Program-made: the position numbers and the translations under genes
DNA from: Pseudomonadota bacterium
GTDB lineage: Bacteria > Pseudomonadota > Alphaproteobacteria > Rhizobiales > Xanthobacteraceae
DNA length: 8,245 bases
Assembly: GCA_023414975.1 (NCBI GenBank)
Contig: JAEZMI010000183.1
Span: forward strand, 1-8,245
Direction of reading: 5' to 3'
Shown here: positions 5,070 through 8,245 of the stretch, piece after piece
Position numbering within the stretch: the stretch's first letter is position 1
Layout: each line of letters starts with the position of its first letter
The notes under the pieces: generated by a model
What the model was told of the DNA's origin: nothing
Database searches by the model: none
What the model saw: only the letters and a program-made list of their open reading frames with translations

Positions 5070-6844
5070 GCGAGACCCCGCGCCTTGACACGCCTCGCCG
5101 CTTCGGCCCGGAACTGACGTCCTCCGGTGCCCGCTTCCGCCTCTTCGCGCCGGACGTGCCGGCGGTCGATCTGGAGATCGAAGGGCGCGCGCCCCTCGCC
5201 CTCGCCCGCGCCGGGGACGGCTTCTTTGCCGGCGAGGTGGATGGCGTCGCCCCCGGTGCGCGCTACCGGTTCCGCATCGGGGACCAGCCGGTGCCGGACC
5301 CCGCGTCGCGCCTGCAGGCGGAGGATGCCGATGGCTGGAGCGTGCTCGTCGCGCCGCCGACCAACCTGCCCCGCGGCTGGTCGAAACCCTGGCACGAGGC
5401 GATCATCGCGGAGGTGCATGTCGGCACCGCGACCCCGGCCGGCACCTTTCGCGGGCTGATCGAGCGCCTCGACCATTACCGCGACGCCGGCTTCACCGTG
5501 ATCGAACTGATGCCGGTCAACGAGTTTCCCGGCCGGCGCAACTGGGGCTATGACGGCGTCCTGCTCTACGCCCCCGACCGCGCCTATGGCACGCCGGACG
5601 ATCTGCGCGCGTTGGTCGACGCCGCCCATGAGCGCGGCCTCGGCGTCATGCTCGACGTCGTCTACAACCATTTCGGCCCGAGCGGGAATTACCTGCCGCT
5701 CTACGCCAAAAGCTTCTTCCGCGACGATATTTCCACGCCCTGGGGCCCGGCCATCGACTTGGAGAACCCGCTGGTGCGGGACTTCTTCACCCAGAACGCG
5801 GCCTATTGGCTCGCCGATTTCGGCTTTGACGGCCTGCGCTTCGACGCGGTGCACGCCCTCGCGACCGATGGCGCCGAAACCTTCCTGCGCGAACTCGCGG
5901 CCGCCTGCCGCGCGGTGCGGCCCGACGCCTTCCTCGTGCTGGAGAACCACGACAACGTCGCCGAATGGCTGACGCGCGAGGAGGCGCTCTACACCGCGCA
6001 GTGGAACGACGACTGGCACCACGCGCTGCATGTGCTCGGCTCGGGCGAGACCACCGGCTACTACGCTCCCTATGCGAAGGACGCCACCGAGGCCGCCGCC
6101 CGCGCGCTCGGCCAGGGTTTCGTCTATCAGGGCGACCCCTACCCGGACGCGGACGGCCACCCGCGCGGCACCAGGTCCGACCACCTGCCGCCGGACGCCT
6201 TCGTCAGCTTCGTGCAGAACCACGACCATATCGGCAACCGCCCGCTGGGCGACCGGCTCGCCGGCACGCTGCCGCCGGAGCGGCTCGCCGTGCTGCGCTT
6301 CGTGCTGATGCTGTCGCCGGAAATCCCCATGCTGTTCCAGGGCGAGGAAGCCCTGCTGCCGACCCCCTTCCCATTCTTCTGCGACTTCGAGGGGGATCTG
6401 GCGGACGCGGTGCGCAAGGGCCGCAAGGGGGAGTTCGGCGACTTCTTCGCCGCTCATGGCGAGGCCGAATTCCCGGACCCGCTGGAGGACGCGACCTTCC
6501 GCTCCGCCGTCATCACCGACGAGGCGCTGACCTCCGAGGAAGCACGCGCCGCGCGGGCGGCCTTTGCCGAACTCGCCGAGACCCGGCGCCGCCTCGTCTG
6601 GCCGATCGCCGGCACCGCCTATCGCGGCGCCAGCGTCGAGCGCAGCGGCGATGCCCTTCTCGCGCGCTGGCGCTATGAGGGCGGCGAGCTGGTGATGGCG
6701 CTCAATATCCAGGACAGCCGCTGCACCATCAGCGCCCCGTCCGAGCCGCCGGATGCCCGCGTCGGCTCCTTGGCGCAGCCCGCCCCCGGCCGGCTCGCCC
6801 TTGGCCCCGTCGCCGCCGCTTTCTGGAGCTTGCCCGCCCGATGA
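5066..6844 (+). CDS. treZ: Malto-oligosyltrehalose trehalohydrolase TreZ
   Basis: GH13 enzyme (EC 3.2.1.141) that cleaves the alpha-1,4 bond next to the terminal trehalose of maltooligosyl-trehalose, releasing trehalose. It has 592 residues, typical for TreZ. The N-terminal E-set/CBM48-like domain (about 7-90) starts RRFGPELTSSGARFRLFAPD. Catalytic regions are DVVYNHFGPSGNYLP (from 197), GLRFDAVHA with nucleophile D260, VLENHDN with acid/base E293, and QNHDHIGNRPLGDRL with D387. WGYDGVLLYAPDRAYG, just before the first region, is a TreZ hallmark. The start is ATG 5066, overlapping the glgX stop as ATGA, with GGGA 9 nt upstream; an in-frame ATG at 5057 would add three residues. Its own stop overlaps treY in the same way. 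Translational coupling through the operon is therefore likely. Confidence 0.96.
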   Translation: MSETPRLDTPRRFGPELTSSGARFRLFAPDVPAVDLEIEGRAPLALARAGDGFFAGEVDGVAPGARYRFRIGDQPVPDPASRLQAEDADGWSVLVAPPTNLPRGWSKPWHEAIIAEVHVGTATPAGTFRGLIERLDHYRDAGFTVIELMPVNEFPGRRNWGYDGVLLYAPDRAYGTPDDLRALVDAAHERGLGVMLDVVYNHFGPSGNYLPLYAKSFFRDDISTPWGPAIDLENPLVRDFFTQNAAYWLADFGFDGLRFDAVHALATDGAETFLRELAAACRAVRPDAFLVLENHDNVAEWLTREEALYTAQWNDDWHHALHVLGSGETTGYYAPYAKDATEAAARALGQGFVYQGDPYPDADGHPRGTRSDHLPPDAFVSFVQNHDHIGNRPLGDRLAGTLPPERLAVLRFVLMLSPEIPMLFQGEEALLPTPFPFFCDFEGDLADAVRKGRKGEFGDFFAAHGEAEFPDPLEDATFRSAVITDEALTSEEARAARAAFAELAETRRRLVWPIAGTAYRGASVERSGDALLARWRYEGGELVMALNIQDSRCTISAPSEPPDARVGSLAQPAPGRLALGPVAAAFWSLPAR

Positions 6845-8245
6845 GTACCCCGGCCCTCACCGCGACCTACCGGCTGCAGTTTCACCGCGACTTCCCCTTC
6901 AGCCAGGCCGAAGCGCTGGTGCCCTATTTCGCGCGGCTCGGCATCAGCCATCTCTACGCCTCGCCCATCACCATGGCGGTGCCGGGCTCCACCCATGGCT
7001 ATGACGTCGCCGACCCGACGCGGGTCAACCCGGAGCTCGGCGGGGAGGAAGGGCTGCTCAGCCTCTGCGCCGCGCTGGAACGGCACGGCATGGGGCTCAT
7101 CATCGACATCGTGCCGAACCACATGGCCGCCTCGGTCCACAACCCGTTCTGGCTCGACATGCTGGAAGGCGGCCCCGACAGCCCCGCCGCCCGCATCTTC
7201 GACGTCGCCTGGGACAAGGGCCGGCTCGTCCTGCCGGTGCTCGGCGACCCGTTGCAGGCGACCATCGAGGCGGGGCACGTCACCCTCGCGGTGAACGAGG
7301 CGCGCGGGGGCATCGACGCGGTGGTCTATGGCGAGCAGCGCTTCCCGCTCCGGCGCGAGAGCGTCGCCGAGCTGGTCGCCCGCCTGCCCGCCGCCGTCCA
7401 CATCGCCGCCGCGGCGGTGACGCGCGACATGTCGGACACATCGTCCACCTCACTGCACTCATCGTCCACCACACTGCACCCGTCCTCAGCCCGCCTCAGC
7501 GGCGAGCGGATCGACCTGTCCGGGCTGGATCCGGTGACGCGCCTCGCCCTCGACGCCGTACTGGCGGAAGCCGATATTCCCGCCCTGCTCGACGCCCAGC
7601 ACTGGCGCCTCGCCTGGTGGCGCACGGCGGCGCATGACCTCAACTATCGCCGCTTCTTCAACATCACCGACCTCGCCGGCGTGCGCGTCGAAGACCCCGA
7701 GGTGTTCGAGCTGATCCACCGCCTGCCGCTCGATCTCGTCCGCCGCGGCCTCGTCCATGGCCTGCGCGTCGACCATATCGACGGGCTGGTCGACCCCGCA
7801 GCCTATTGTGAACGCTTGCGAAATGCCGTCGGGCCGGATGTGCTCATCGTCATTGAGAAGATCCTCGAACCCGGCGAGACGCTGCGCGACTGGCCCATTG
7901 ACGGCACCACCGGCTATGAGCGGCTGAACGATATCAACGGCCTGTTCGTCGCCGCGGAGGGCTATGCCGCCTTCGAGGAGGCGCTGCGTCAGCGGCATCT
8001 TGTTACCGGCACCGCCACCAGCCGCCTCGCCGCCGCCAAGAAACAGGTGCTGGAGGCCAGCCTCGCCACTGAAGTCGACGTCCTCACCGCCCTCGCCCGC
8101 GACGGGCTGGACGCCGAGATGAAGGCGGGCGACCTCACCGAGACCGCCATCCGGCACGGCGTCGTCGCCCTGCTGGTGCATTGCCCGGTCTACCGCGCCT
8201 ACGCCACCGATACGTTTTCGCCTGAAGATTCAGCGATTTGGCAGC
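6841..8245 (+). CDS. treY: Malto-oligosyltrehalose synthase TreY (3' end outside window)
   Basis: GH13 glucosyl mutase (EC 5.4.99.15) that converts the reducing-end alpha-1,4 bond of malto-oligosaccharides into alpha,alpha-1,1, the step before TreZ. Only 468 complete codons are present; the family usually has about 750-950, so the C-terminal part is missing. The N-terminus TATYRLQFHRDFPF and YASPITMAVPGSTHGYDV are TreY signatures. DIVPNH begins at 89. RRFFNITDLAGVRVEDPEVF (271-290) is diagnostic for TreY. GLRVDHIDGL holds nucleophile D311, IEKILEPGE holds acid/base E339, and GTTGYE follows. The start ATG 6841 overlaps the treZ stop by 4 nt. Residues about 197-220 form a Ser/Thr-rich stretch with two near-identical heptads made by a 21-bp tandem duplication (see repeat). 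It uses ACA and TCA codons that are rare elsewhere in the gene. The frame is intact through it. Confidence 0.95.
   Translation, partial: MSTPALTATYRLQFHRDFPFSQAEALVPYFARLGISHLYASPITMAVPGSTHGYDVADPTRVNPELGGEEGLLSLCAALERHGMGLIIDIVPNHMAASVHNPFWLDMLEGGPDSPAARIFDVAWDKGRLVLPVLGDPLQATIEAGHVTLAVNEARGGIDAVVYGEQRFPLRRESVAELVARLPAAVHIAAAAVTRDMSDTSSTSLHSSSTTLHPSSARLSGERIDLSGLDPVTRLALDAVLAEADIPALLDAQHWRLAWWRTAAHDLNYRRFFNITDLAGVRVEDPEVFELIHRLPLDLVRRGLVHGLRVDHIDGLVDPAAYCERLRNAVGPDVLIVIEKILEPGETLRDWPIDGTTGYERLNDINGLFVAAEGYAAFEEALRQRHLVTGTATSRLAAAKKQVLEASLATEVDVLTALARDGLDAEMKAGDLTETAIRHGVVALLVHCPVYRAYATDTFSPEDSAIWQ
7439..7480 (+). repeat. 21-bp tandem duplication inside treY
   Basis: Two head-to-tail 21-bp units (7439-7459 and 7460-7480) match at 19 of 21 positions, both starting CATCGTCCACC. 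A short fragment, CGTCC, follows at 7481. Because 21 is a multiple of three the frame is kept, giving heptads SSTSLHS and SSTTLHP. This is consistent with slippage or local duplication in a linker of the protein. Confidence 0.85.

Noticed and set aside
5939..5956. LENHDN in TreZ as a damaged catalytic region
   Set aside because: The acid/base glutamate E293 is present, and ENxDN-type variants are, as I recall, normal among proteobacterial TreZ proteins.
4619..6457. Long minus-strand open frame of 612 codons opposite glgX/treZ
   Set aside because: It spans the junction of two confidently identified plus-strand genes and has no recognisable motif; an antisense shadow of G/C codon bias.
7439..7480. 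Short tandem units as a CRISPR-like array
   Set aside because: There are only two directly abutting units with no spacers, inside an intact coding frame.
6673..8181. Minus-strand open frames (6673-7401 and 7486-8181) opposite treZ/treY
   Set aside because: Low-information shadow translations; TreY signatures on the plus strand explain the region.

Overview
The window reads as chromosomal DNA from a high-GC alphaproteobacterium, most likely a member of the Hyphomicrobiales/Rhizobiales (Xanthobacter/Ancylobacter/Starkeya-like). This is inferred from the strong G/C third-position bias, the type of intergenic palindromic repeat, and a hydroxyproline-type gene set resembling that of rhizobia. The assignment rests on pattern recognition, not on a search. 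Two unrelated metabolic modules lie side by side.

Module 1 (1-2877) looks like part of a trans-4-hydroxy-L-proline catabolic locus. On the minus strand are a DadA-like FAD-dependent amino-acid dehydrogenase (1-848, cut by the window's left edge) and, upstream of it, a dihydrodipicolinate-synthase-superfamily enzyme (1034-1930). The latter closely resembles delta1-pyrroline-4-hydroxy-2-carboxylate deaminase. A GntR/FadR-type regulator (2182-2877) is divergently transcribed from it. In the proposed pathway the dehydrogenase oxidises cis-4-hydroxy-D-proline to delta1-pyrroline-4-hydroxy-2-carboxylate, and the deaminase converts that to 2-oxoglutarate semialdehyde and ammonia. The regulator would control both through the AT-rich, palindrome-bearing region between them. 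The gap between the two enzyme genes holds a paired REP-like inverted repeat (910-1002).

Module 2 (3006-8245, plus strand) is a tightly packed glgX-treZ-treY operon with two ATGA (4-nt) overlaps. GlgX debranches glycogen to linear malto-oligosaccharides. TreY turns their reducing end into a terminal trehalose unit, and TreZ releases free trehalose. The catalytic triads of GlgX and TreZ are intact. TreY is cut by the right edge after 468 codons, but its nucleophile and general acid/base are visible. TreY carries a Ser/Thr-rich stretch encoded by a near-perfect 21-bp tandem duplication.

Most of the window is ordinary, well-conserved metabolism and I see no clear novel system. The points most worth a second look are the treY tandem duplication, the operator/promoter architecture at 2050-2136, the paired palindromic repeat at 910-1002, and the risk that the deaminase gene is misannotated as dapA. 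No tRNA, rRNA, CRISPR array, insertion sequence or phage gene was seen.
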